Notes under the pieces: generated by a model
What the model was told of the DNA's origin: nothing
The model's database searches: none
Seen by the model: the letters and a program-made list of their open reading frames with translations, nothing else
Position numbers and translations under genes: made by a program
Shown here: piece after piece, positions 31,557 to 38,934 of the stretch
Layout: each line of letters begins with the position of its first letter
Position numbering within the stretch: position 1 is the first letter of the stretch
From: JAIOTH01 sp964486685
GTDB lineage: Bacteria > Patescibacteriota > Patescibacteriia > UBA1558 > S5-K13
Assembly: GCA_964486685.1 (NCBI GenBank)
Contig: CAZAOE010000009.1
Span: 1-42,128, forward strand
Direction of reading: 5' to 3'
DNA length: 42,128 nt

Positions 31557-31667
31557 CCTGCCCGCCATAGCCTAGCGGCATCTCGCCCGCTAATCGCCTA
31601 AGCGATAGCAATGGCGAGCGGGCAGGCGTTGGCAGGCGGGGCTCCACCTTTTTCTAGAAAAAGGTGG
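31557..31667. repeat. GC-rich palindrome cluster
   Basis: CCTGCCCGC (31557-31565) with GCGGGCAGG (31618-31626) enclose inner pairs CGCCCGCT/AGCGGGC and CGC/GCG. A perfect 24-bp palindrome with arms CCACCTTTTTCT/AGAAAAAGGTGG follows at 31644-31667. The composition contrasts sharply with the surrounding DNA. No gene in 31339-31670. Confidence 0.7.
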
Positions 31668-31670
31668 AAG

Positions 31671-31726
31671 AAAAAAGACCTTGGACTGCATCAACACAAA
31701 ATTGTGTAAATACATTTTCCAAGGTC
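31671..31726 (-). terminator. Terminator of the 179-residue orphan gene
   Basis: Minus strand GACCTTGGA (31726-31718) pairs with TCCAAGGTC (31685-31677), with an inner ACACAA/TTGTGT stem and then TTTTTTC. Confidence 0.8.
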
Positions 31727-31768
31727 AAAGTACAAAGTCCAAAAGTCAAAATAACCAAGGACTAAGTA

Positions 31769-32308
31769 CTAACTTGCGACAGCAACCGGATCGTCAGAGT
31801 GGAAACTGCTGATAAGCCAGTAATAGTTCCAGAGCCACCTCGATCCGTGCCAATGAAGGCAACGAACGTAAAGATTATCACCGGAGTCGCGGTAAATAGT
31901 CCCGAAAAAGAAAACATGCTTTTCTTTCCAATCATCCGGAATTAATTCCGGTTGATCCAGTAAATAGTCAAGAACATTTGCATTCAAAACTTTTTTACTC
32001 TTGATCTCTTTCCGCAAATCATTTCCAACAATTGACTTTTTAGACAGATACAGTTCAACTTTGGTGGGATTAAAACTAAATTGACCACCTTTCTGATGTT
32101 CCTCAACCGACCAGCCATTTGGTAAATATGGATCGGCATCACAATTAATAAGGTGTTCAATAATTTCAGCACTTCCATAAAGAACATCTTTAATGCCCTT
32201 TAGATTACCAAATTGCTTCAACTTGGTAACATCGCCGGCGCTAAAGTTGGCATTTTCCAAAGCATCTGCCAACTGATTCAATAAACCAATAGAATAAATA
32301 GATGACAT
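31769..32308 (-). CDS. Orphan protein with Trp-rich C-terminal module (179 aa)
   Basis: The start is set at the ATG giving MSSIYSIGLLNQLADALENA because AAGGAGGATGAC immediately precedes it, although the frame extends 39 codons upstream. The middle has WSVEEHQKGGQFSFNPTKVE and VLNANVLDYLLDQPELIPDDW. The C-terminus is aromatic: VFFFGTIYRDSGDNLYVRCL, then HWHGSRWLWNYYWLISSFHS. I recall similar recurrent short proteins in Parcubacteria annotations but cannot name a family or function. No signal peptide or membrane helix. Promoter at 32481-32511, long leader (about 165 nt), own terminator. Confidence 0.72.
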   Translation of the reverse strand: MSSIYSIGLLNQLADALENANFSAGDVTKLKQFGNLKGIKDVLYGSAEIIEHLINCDADPYLPNGWSVEEHQKGGQFSFNPTKVELYLSKKSIVGNDLRKEIKSKKVLNANVLDYLLDQPELIPDDWKEKHVFFFGTIYRDSGDNLYVRCLHWHGSRWLWNYYWLISSFHSDDPVAVAS

Positions 32309-32480
32309 GTCATCCTCCTTTTTTACAACCTGTTCCTCTATTAGAAACTTGTTGTTGTTTAGTACTGTCGGGCTAATCAACCATTGATTTTGCCACAGTA
32401 GACAAGGGTTTAATACAGAAAACATTAAACCACTATTTACTGTAACAAATTAGATAAATTTCTAAAGTTCGAAAGAATAT

Positions 32481-32511
32481 ATTATAGTACCACTATTATT
32501 TAAAAAGTCAA
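32481..32511 (-). promoter_or_regulatory. Probable promoter of the 179-residue orphan gene
   Basis: Minus strand TTGACT (32511-32506), then either TACTAT at 16-bp spacing (32489-32484) or TATAAT at 19 bp (32486-32481). The leader to the ATG at 32308 can form a TACTGT/ACAGTA hairpin with an inner AATCAA/TTGATT pair. Confidence 0.55.
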
Positions 32512-32726
32512 GCCCAAAAATAAAAAAGAACTAAAAAGGGCTGTTCAAAAGATATTACACAGAAGTTCTTATAAAGTTCAAATGCCCAATGAAAGTGCTC
32601 TCTACTTCTCAGTAAAAGCACTCTAAAATAATTTAAAAAGAGACTGGAAATACGTACCACTCTCTTTTTTAATATATAAAATTTTCAGACAGCTAAATAA
32701 ACCCCTTGAAAAAATTCAAGAAAAAA

Positions 32727-32867
32727 TTAATCTTTTTTCTGTGCATAAATTATGAATTGCAAGAAAAAGGACAACAAGGATATGGTCTCCCCTAAAGAAT
32801 CCAGAATCAAACTGAATAAAACCGAGACCAATAAGAACAAAATTGTGAATACCAGTTTCTTGGACAT
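32727..32867 (-). CDS. Possible 46-residue membrane peptide
   Basis: An open frame too short for usual cut-offs: begins MSKKLVFTILFLLVSVLFSL, contains a second hydrophobic stretch (TISLLSFFLQFIIYA) and ends in KKD. The basic N-terminus and two short hydrophobic segments look protein-like rather than random. No Shine-Dalgarno precedes the ATG. A hairpin (CTTGAA/TTCAAG, about 32708-32721) lies after the stop. The rest of 32426-33176 holds hairpins and AT-rich DNA with no other gene visible. Confidence 0.4.
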   Translation of the reverse strand: MSKKLVFTILFLLVSVLFSLILDSLGETISLLSFFLQFIIYAQKKD

Positions 32868-32890
32868 ATATTTATTAATTAATTAAAAAT

Positions 32891-32916
32891 GACCTAATCC
32901 CCTGTGGTCTTAGGCC
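32891..32916 (-). terminator. Hairpin upstream of the 46-residue ORF
   Basis: GACCTAA (32891-32897) with TTAGGCC (32910-32916). On the minus strand ATTTTTAATT follows, a terminator-like tail. Which transcript it would end is not clear. Confidence 0.4.
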
Positions 32917-33055
32917 ATTCTAATAAATATCTATAATTCTTATGCGTCCCTAGTATCTATGTCAATCATTATTTTTAAAAACCCAAGACCTGGGTTTATA
33001 ACCCGGTTACATAGAATATGCATAGTTTTAAAAATATTTTGTGACATATTTTTAT

Positions 33056-33090
33056 CCCCTCACTTTTTTAAAAATTTATAAAGGTGAGGG
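33056..33090. repeat. Short CCCTCAC/GTGAGGG hairpin, possible MITE remnant
   Basis: CCCTCAC (33057-33063) and GTGAGGG (33084-33090). The ends resemble the MITE-like family (CCCCTCACCTTTT), but the body is only about 20 bp. It could be an internally deleted copy or a plus-strand terminator (ATTTATTTTT follows). Confidence 0.5.
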
Positions 33091-33176
33091 ATTTATTTTT
33101 GTTCTTTTATTAAATTAATTGTCTTTATCCTTACATATATTTAGACGGAATTTTCGCCTAAAATGTTACAAAATTC

Positions 33177-33204
33177 TTGACTTTTTTGCTAATTAGAATA
33201 AAAT
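33177..33204 (+). promoter_or_regulatory. Promoter of the 119-residue orphan gene
   Basis: TTGACT (33177-33182), 16-bp spacer, TAAAAT (33199-33204), 34 bp before the ATG. Confidence 0.7.
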
Positions 33205-33238
33205 AAATAATCAATCAAAAAAATATAGGAGGCAAAAA

Positions 33239-33598
33239 ATGCCAGAAAACAAAAAACCTCCTAGAGGAGTAAAAATAATAGACATTAATGCTTCCCTATC
33301 TTATACGGGAACAAAAAAATGTCTACTGATAAATCACATCTATTCTGTAATCCGGCCCAAAGACCCATCTATGAATGAAACTGCAAAATTTATCATGAAC
33401 ATAGCTCGTAAAAATCAAGCTAGCTTTATAGATAAAAAAGATGGAAAAGAAAAATTCATAATTCTTGTTGGTAATCTCGATAATCCTCAAACTGTGTATG
33501 AAAGACAATACATTACTGATTTGTTTCTAATGTACAAATCAATAATGTTTAAAAATGACACAACGTTGTCATTTTTAAAAAGCCATTGCGTTTTGTAA
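33239..33598 (+). CDS. Orphan protein (119 aa)
   Basis: 119 residues, soluble and basic. Strand-like segments include GVKIIDINASLSYTG, KKCLLINHIYSVI and EKFIILVGNLDNPQTVYERQ, followed by a helical ITDLFLMYKSIMF. No family recognised. ATAGGAGGCAAAAA gives a textbook Shine-Dalgarno. The last 20 codons run through two hairpins (33551-33576 and 33580-33604); the stop codon lies at the edge of the second, so the terminator overlaps the coding region. Confidence 0.7.
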   Translation: MPENKKPPRGVKIIDINASLSYTGTKKCLLINHIYSVIRPKDPSMNETAKFIMNIARKNQASFIDKKDGKEKFIILVGNLDNPQTVYERQYITDLFLMYKSIMFKNDTTLSFLKSHCVL

Positions 33599-33614
33599 TG
33601 GCTTGTTTTATTTT
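33580..33614 (+). terminator. Terminator overlapping the stop of the 119-residue gene
   Basis: AAGCCATT (33580-33587) with AATGGCTT (33597-33604), then GTTTTATTTT. A second hairpin, AAAAATGACA/TGTCATTTTT, lies just upstream (33551-33576). Confidence 0.85.
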
Positions 33615-33678
33615 AAAAAATAATATATTTTTAAAGTATAAGTCAATGCTTATAAAAAATCTAAAAAGGGGGTTTAAA

Positions 33679-33882
33679 ATGTTACTCAAAAAACCACTCA
33701 AATTTCCAATTCAAATTCAAAAAAATATTGAGCAAAGAATTAGAGAAGGAAAAATTACTACTATAGATATAGATGATAATAAATGCGGAAATTGTGGAAA
33801 AGTACCTTTCCGAAAATCTGCTCTATTTTGTAGAAATTGTGGATTTTTATTCATTAATAGATTTGAAAGGAAATTAGCATGA
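33679..33882 (+). CDS. Small zinc-ribbon protein (67 aa)
   Basis: The start is placed at the ATG giving MLLKKPLKFPIQIQ because AAAGGGGG lies seven bases upstream; the longer frame begins inside the previous terminator. The basic N-terminal half (about 1-30) is followed by C36-x2-C39 and C51-x2-C54 (KCGNCGKVPF, LFCRNCGF), a treble-clef or zinc-ribbon arrangement, suggesting nucleic-acid or ribosome binding. No further family assignment. It lies downstream of the 119-residue orphan and has its own terminator. Confidence 0.7.
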   Translation: MLLKKPLKFPIQIQKNIEQRIREGKITTIDIDDNKCGNCGKVPFRKSALFCRNCGFLFINRFERKLA

Positions 33883-33899
33883 ATTGGAAATTGATCTAA

Positions 33900-33940
33900 A
33901 AAGCCATCGCTTAAATCTTAAACGGTGGCTTTACTATTTT
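33900..33940 (+). terminator. Terminator of the zinc-ribbon gene
   Basis: AAAGCCATCG (33900-33909) with CGGTGGCTTT (33923-33932), then ACTATTTTAT. The stem is similar to the preceding terminator (AAGCCATTG), suggesting that gene and terminator were copied as modules. Confidence 0.75.
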
Positions 33941-33982
33941 ATGTAAATAAATTTTAAACTATTAATCTATTATTCTATTAAC

Positions 33983-35047
33983 CTATTCATCTATTAAATT
34001 CGGTTTATCAATCAACTCTGGCTCAATTTGAGATTCGCTACCAGTGATTTTTACCACATCTTTATCTACCTTACCAAATTCTTTATAAGCAGAGTTATAA
34101 GTATTAACTGTGGTTCCTAAATGCACACCTATTTTCTTAAAATAATCATCATAAGCTACTAAATGTCTTTGCAACATACCAACGCGCTGAATAATCTCCT
34201 TAGTTTGTTTTTCTATCTTTAAAGCATTTAATCCATGTAAAACTGTTTGAAGATAAGCAGCAAAAGTAGTTGGGGAAACAATAATCACTCTTCTTTCTTT
34301 AAAAGCATACTCAATTAAACTTCTAGTATTTACTTTAACTGCCCCAACTTCATTAACTAATAGGTCATAATAAATTGCTTCCGAAGGAATAAACATGAAA
34401 GCAAAATCTAAAGTTCCTAACTTAGTATCAATATATTTACTAGTTTGGTCAATGGTTTTCTTTAGATCATTTTTAAAATCTACTTCTAATTTAGCTTTCA
34501 CAGTTTCATCTTCTTCATCTAAAACTCGCTTATAATTTTCTAAAGAAAACTTAGCATCCACTGGAATCATACCATCTTTAGTAAAAATAACAGCATCAAC
34601 TCTCCTCTCTTTGTCTATTTCATATTGAAATTGATAAGCAGTTGGAGGTAAAATATTTTCTAAAACTAACTTTAAACCTGCTTCTCCTAAATTACCCCTT
34701 CTTTTTTGACTTAATAAAACTTTTTCCAGATTCTGAAGCTTATCTGTAATCCCCACAACTTGCTGATTAGTTTTATCTAAAGAAGTAATCTTTTCCGTAA
34801 TATCTGAAATCATTTTATTGCTTTGACTAGAAATATTTTGAATAATCTGATTATTTTGACCAAATTGTTCTTGTAAAACTTTAGTAGAGTCACCAAGTTT
34901 AGAATCCAGGGTCTTAGTCACTTCATTTAATTGATTTTGAATCATCATAAAGGACTGGTCATCTTTGGGAAGCTCTTTTTTCTTTTTTAAAAGCAATATT
35001 ATCACCGCGATTAATAAAGCTAAAATGATATAATTTAATATTTCCAT
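33983..35047 (-). CDS. rmuC: DNA recombination protein RmuC
   Basis: 354 residues. An N-terminal membrane anchor (YIILALLIAVIILLL, about 5-20) is followed by a coiled coil (about 25-115) and the RmuC nuclease-like domain. This shows RRGNLGEAGLKLVLENILPP, VDAVIFTKDGMIPVDAKFSLENY (PD-(D/E)XK-like Asp and Lys), GTLDFAFMFIPSEAIYYDLL and VSPTTFAAYLQTV. RmuC limits DNA rearrangements in E. coli; the biochemistry is unresolved. It is shorter than the E. coli protein, mainly in the coiled coil. No Shine-Dalgarno. Confidence 0.93.
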   Translation of the reverse strand: MEILNYIILALLIAVIILLLKKKKELPKDDQSFMMIQNQLNEVTKTLDSKLGDSTKVLQEQFGQNNQIIQNISSQSNKMISDITEKITSLDKTNQQVVGITDKLQNLEKVLLSQKRRGNLGEAGLKLVLENILPPTAYQFQYEIDKERRVDAVIFTKDGMIPVDAKFSLENYKRVLDEEDETVKAKLEVDFKNDLKKTIDQTSKYIDTKLGTLDFAFMFIPSEAIYYDLLVNEVGAVKVNTRSLIEYAFKERRVIIVSPTTFAAYLQTVLHGLNALKIEKQTKEIIQRVGMLQRHLVAYDDYFKKIGVHLGTTVNTYNSAYKEFGKVDKDVVKITGSESQIEPELIDKPNLIDE

Positions 35048-35112
35048 ATTTTTAAATTAGCTATTAGATATTTGTAATTAACATTCCAATTATACCATAT
35101 ATAAACCCACAT

Positions 35113-35140
35113 AAAAAAATCCTTTATGCAGGATTTTTAA
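35113..35140 (-). terminator. Terminator of the MacAB-like operon
   Basis: AAAAATCCT (35115-35123) with AGGATTTTT (35130-35138). T-runs occur on both sides, so it works for the minus-strand operon that stops at 35163. Confidence 0.7.
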
Positions 35141-35162
35141 TAATAAATCTGAAAAACTATAT

Positions 35163-36374
35163 TTACTCATTTCTTAAAGCATCTACTGGATCAAGACGAC
35201 TTGCTTTAAGAGCCGGATAAAATCCAAAAACCACTCCTACTAAAGTAGAAAAAGTAAATCCGATAACTGGACCCGTCCAAGTAGAAGTAACTAACAAACC
35301 ACCATATTTACTAATTAAAGGAATAATGCTTTGACCCAAGCCCACTCCGATAATTCCTCCTAAAGCTGAAAGAATAATTGATTCAAATAAAAATTGACTT
35401 AAAATATCGCCCTGTTTAGCACCAATGGCCTTAGCAATTCCAATCTCTTTAGTTCGTTCGGCAACAGTCACAAACATAACATTCATAATCCCAATCCCTG
35501 AAACTAAAAGAACGATGACGGCTACTAAAGTTAAAACCGTGGTCATTAAATCGGCTGATTCTTGAGCCGCTCCCACCATAGAACCAGCATCCATAATCAT
35601 AAAATCATTTTCAGCAGAATCTTTTAACTTATGTTCTTCTCTTAAAATACTAGTTACTTCCTCAGTCGCTAAAGTTACATTATCAACTTCATTTGCTTCT
35701 AAAGTAAGCATGAGCTGACTACCTTTAGATCCTAAAATACTTGATTGAGCGGTTTGATAAGGAATATAAACTCCCTCATCTTTACTAGTTCGTCCAAAAC
35801 TACCACCAGTTTCTACAAAATAACCAATTACTTCTAATTTTTTATTATTAATAGTAACTATGCTCCCCACCACTTGATTAACATCAGTATATAAAGCTTC
35901 GACCACATCGCTCCCTAATATCGCTAATTTAGCCTTATCATCCATTTCTTCTGAAGTAAACAAACGACCAGCTATTAACTTTAAATTAGATATGGAAAAA
36001 AAATCTAAATCTGTTCCAATAATATTATAAGATTCTTCATTCGAGTCATAACTAATCGTAGCATTTCCTTGAATAGCTCCTGTCGCTGCCCCAATATACT
36101 GAGCATTTTCTCTAATCACTTGAACATCTTCAATACTTAATTTAGAGCTAGCTGTGGCTCCACCAAATCTTCCTCCCATACTACTCATCACAATAATTGA
36201 TTTAGCTGAAAGACCGGCAAATTGTTCATCAACTGCTGACTCAGCTCCTTTACCAATAGCAAATACAGCAATCACTGTTGAGACCCCAATAATAATTCCC
36301 AGCATCGAAAGAAAACTCCTCGTCTTTTTAGAAAACAAGGACTCTAGAGCCATTTTTAAAATTTCTAACTGCAT
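35163..36374 (-). CDS. MacB-type ABC transporter permease
   Basis: 403 residues. An N-terminal helix (KTRSFLSMLGIIIGVSTVIA, about 17-36) is followed by a periplasmic MacB_PCD-like domain (about 45-270). Three C-terminal FtsX helices follow (VLTLVAVIVLLVSGIGIMNV, SALGGIIGVGLGQSIIPLI, and one near 370-390), with VAERTKEIGIAKAIGA as the coupling loop. The C-terminus KASRLDPVDALRNE is typical. It probably works mechanically with the adaptor and ATPase encoded just upstream. In organisms without an outer membrane such systems export peptides or toxic compounds; the substrate is unknown. The gap to the ATPase gene is 3 bp. Confidence 0.93.
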   Translation of the reverse strand: MQLEILKMALESLFSKKTRSFLSMLGIIIGVSTVIAVFAIGKGAESAVDEQFAGLSAKSIIVMSSMGGRFGGATASSKLSIEDVQVIRENAQYIGAATGAIQGNATISYDSNEESYNIIGTDLDFFSISNLKLIAGRLFTSEEMDDKAKLAILGSDVVEALYTDVNQVVGSIVTINNKKLEVIGYFVETGGSFGRTSKDEGVYIPYQTAQSSILGSKGSQLMLTLEANEVDNVTLATEEVTSILREEHKLKDSAENDFMIMDAGSMVGAAQESADLMTTVLTLVAVIVLLVSGIGIMNVMFVTVAERTKEIGIAKAIGAKQGDILSQFLFESIILSALGGIIGVGLGQSIIPLISKYGGLLVTSTWTGPVIGFTFSTLVGVVFGFYPALKASRLDPVDALRNE

Positions 36375-36377
36375 AAT

Positions 36378-37088
36378 TTAATAAGATGATTTTAATTCAT
36401 AATTATGATCAATAACTCTGCCATCCTTTAAATAAACAATTCGATCCGCATATTTAGCAACTTCTGATGTGTGAGTAACCATAATAATTGTCCTCCCCTG
36501 ACTTTTCAAATCTTTAAAAATTTCCATTACTTCTATTCCAGATTTGGAATCCAACGCTCCTGTAGGTTCGTCAGCTAAAATTACATCTGGATCATTCATT
36601 AAAGACCGACAAATTGCTACCCGTTGTTGTTGGCCTCCCGAAAGTTCAGTTGGCCGATGATAGACCCGATCCTTAATACCAAGAGATTCAAAAAGTTTCA
36701 TAGCTTTTGCTTCTCTGGTTTTTTTATCCAGTCCAGCATATAAAGAGGGCATGCTCACATTTTTCAAAGCCGTCAATCTGGTAAAAAGATTAAATTGCTG
36801 AAAAATAAAACCCATTTTTTTATTTCGAATAAAAGCCAAGGTATAATCATCTCTCACTTGACCAATATTTTCCCCTTCTAAATAATATTCTCCAGAATTT
36901 AAAGGATGAAGACAACCAATAATATTTAAGAGGGTGGTCTTACCACAACCCGACTCCCCCATCAAAGCTACAAATTCACCTTTTTTAATATCTAAACTAA
37001 TCCCGTTTAAAACTGGTATCTCATTCCCATTAGATAAGTAATAAGATTTATAAACATTATCTAATTTAATTTCTGACTTGTTTTCCAT
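36378..37088 (-). CDS. MacB/LolD-type ABC transporter ATPase
   Basis: 236 residues from the ATG giving MENKSEIKLDNVYKSYYLSN; this start sits directly after the adaptor stop, whereas the longer frame overlaps it. Walker A GESGCGKTT (about 46-54), Q-loop FIFQQFNLF, signature LSGGQQQRVAICRSL, Walker B VILADEPTGALD, and the switch His in IMVTHTSEVA. It energises the permease encoded 3 bp downstream. As in MacB-like systems with split subunits, nucleotide-binding and membrane domains are separate proteins. Confidence 0.95.
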   Translation of the reverse strand: MENKSEIKLDNVYKSYYLSNGNEIPVLNGISLDIKKGEFVALMGESGCGKTTLLNIIGCLHPLNSGEYYLEGENIGQVRDDYTLAFIRNKKMGFIFQQFNLFTRLTALKNVSMPSLYAGLDKKTREAKAMKLFESLGIKDRVYHRPTELSGGQQQRVAICRSLMNDPDVILADEPTGALDSKSGIEVMEIFKDLKSQGRTIIMVTHTSEVAKYADRIVYLKDGRVIDHNYELKSSY

Positions 37089-37089
37089 A

Positions 37090-38925
37090 TTAATATAATA
37101 TTTTATCACCCTCAGATAAACCGCTAATAATTTCTACATATTTTCCATCGGTAAAACCAGTAATTACTTCTACCCATTCATAATTAATATTTTCCACTGC
37201 TGGCTGACCATTCACATTTTTTACAGCACTAATTGGAACAATTAAGACGTCTTCCACTTCGGAAGTTACAAAGTCCACAAAAGCAGTCATCCCTTCTCTA
37301 ATTTGGTAATCACTAGGATTCTCAAAAATAACCCTTACTAAATAAGTAACAATTCCATTATTATTAGTACTAGAAGTTAGAGATATAAAACTAATTTGTC
37401 CGGCTAATTTTAATTCATCTAGAGCGTCAAAGGTAGCATAGGCCTTTTGTCCTACTCTTAATTTATTAATATCTGCTTCTTCAATATTAACCTCAATAAA
37501 TAAAGTATCATTATTTAAGATCACTATAAAGGGATTGCTATTATCAGTTAAAATAATATCTCCTTTTTTATAATTAAGCTGAGCCACTTCTCCATCAATC
37601 GGAGATTCCAAAATACTGTCTGCCAACGCCAATCGAGCCTTTTCTAAATTAACTGCTGCTGATGTTAAAGATGATTTAGCCGATGCCAACTCATAATCTG
37701 TCAGAGGAGCAATTAAATCTTCATAATCCGATTGATAAGTTTCTAATGATATTTCTTTATTCCGAACATTAACTTCTGCATCTCTGATGTCTCTATTAGT
37801 ATCAGCGATAGCATCATAATAATCTTGCTGATAATCATCTATTGAATCTTGAGCATCATTAACACTTTTTATATCTGTATTTAAAAGAGTAATTTTAGAA
37901 TTTAAAGAGCTCCTATTACTAGCAATAGTAGATTTAAATCCATCTAGTTCTGATTGACTAAAATCAGTAGAAGTAATAGTAGCATTCAACATTTTTTGCA
38001 TATAATAGAGATGGGTTTCCATAGCTTCTAATAACTCTCCAGTTAATTCAGTTGCTTGATCAATTTCACTATAAACACTAGAGCCATTTAAACCAATAGA
38101 ATAAATATCTAAATCTTCTTTTTTTGTACTAGCTAATCTATAATAATTGCTAGCTGAATTCAGAGAAGATTTATCTTTAGCCCCTAATAAATTTTCAAAA
38201 TCATCATTTAAATATTGATCATCTATGCCTAATATTTCATCAGAATTTCTCAGCAAACTATCCATGCTAATAATGGTTGATTTTATTGTAGCTACTAAAT
38301 CATTATAAGCATCTCTAACTACTTCACTATCTTCTATGCTAAAATTTTGTTCATATAATTCTTTAGCATCTGCAACTGTTTCCTGACTATTTCTGATAAT
38401 TTCTTCTAAACTATTTTTAGCTTGCTCTAAAGATAATTCAGCTTGTTCAATTTTAAATTCAGCTTCAGCTATTTCTTGATCAGTTGGGCCAGCAATATTT
38501 TCTTGATAGGAAGCCAAGGATGATTGATAACTAGCATAAGCACTATTATAACTAAGTTTCAAAGTATCGGTTTTAACTTGAGCTATTTTATCTCCTTTAA
38601 TAATTTTATCTCCTTCATTTACAAAAACATCTTCTACTTCTAAGATACCACTAACTGAGAAAGATAATTCTACTCCTGATTCAGCTACAACTTTGCCATC
38701 TGATTCTACTGCTATTTGTAAATCATCTTTTTTAACCACGAATTCTTTTTTAGTAGCTTCATTTTTAACCTGGCCTTCTGATTTAAGAAAAAAATTATAA
38801 CTTAAAAATACCAATAAAACTAACATGATTGGTATAAAAACTTTTTTGCTTTTCAAAATTTTCAAAAATCCAAAAAAATTATTTCCTTTAGATCTTTTGC
38901 TTTCTTCTAATATTGATCCTGTCAT
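37090..38925 (-). CDS. HlyD/MacA-type periplasmic adaptor protein
   Basis: 611 residues, long for the family. A single N-terminal membrane anchor (VFIPIMLVLLVFLSYNFFL, about 30-48) is followed by the first lipoyl-like half (SGVELSFSVSGILEVEDVFV, about 82-101) and a long alpha-helical hairpin with coiled-coil character (about 130-430). The second lipoyl half comes next (ILESPIDGEVAQLNYKKGDI), then a beta-barrel domain (FIEVNIEEADINKLRVGQKA), and a membrane-proximal domain near the C-terminus. It bridges the MacB-like permease to the cell exterior. The hairpin is larger than in MacA. It lies 9 bp after the lipoprotein gene. Confidence 0.92.
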   Translation of the reverse strand: MTGSILEESKRSKGNNFFGFLKILKSKKVFIPIMLVLLVFLSYNFFLKSEGQVKNEATKKEFVVKKDDLQIAVESDGKVVAESGVELSFSVSGILEVEDVFVNEGDKIIKGDKIAQVKTDTLKLSYNSAYASYQSSLASYQENIAGPTDQEIAEAEFKIEQAELSLEQAKNSLEEIIRNSQETVADAKELYEQNFSIEDSEVVRDAYNDLVATIKSTIISMDSLLRNSDEILGIDDQYLNDDFENLLGAKDKSSLNSASNYYRLASTKKEDLDIYSIGLNGSSVYSEIDQATELTGELLEAMETHLYYMQKMLNATITSTDFSQSELDGFKSTIASNRSSLNSKITLLNTDIKSVNDAQDSIDDYQQDYYDAIADTNRDIRDAEVNVRNKEISLETYQSDYEDLIAPLTDYELASAKSSLTSAAVNLEKARLALADSILESPIDGEVAQLNYKKGDIILTDNSNPFIVILNNDTLFIEVNIEEADINKLRVGQKAYATFDALDELKLAGQISFISLTSSTNNNGIVTYLVRVIFENPSDYQIREGMTAFVDFVTSEVEDVLIVPISAVKNVNGQPAVENINYEWVEVITGFTDGKYVEIISGLSEGDKILY

Positions 38926-38934
38926 ATTTTTAAT

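Noticed and set aside
32309..32425. Upstream extension of the 179-residue gene
   Set aside because: The GGAGG at 32314-32318 fits the start at 32308; the extension is leader sequence with a hairpin.
33586..33678. Upstream extension of the zinc-ribbon gene
   Set aside because: It begins inside the terminator of the previous gene; a purine-rich ribosome site supports the start at 33679.
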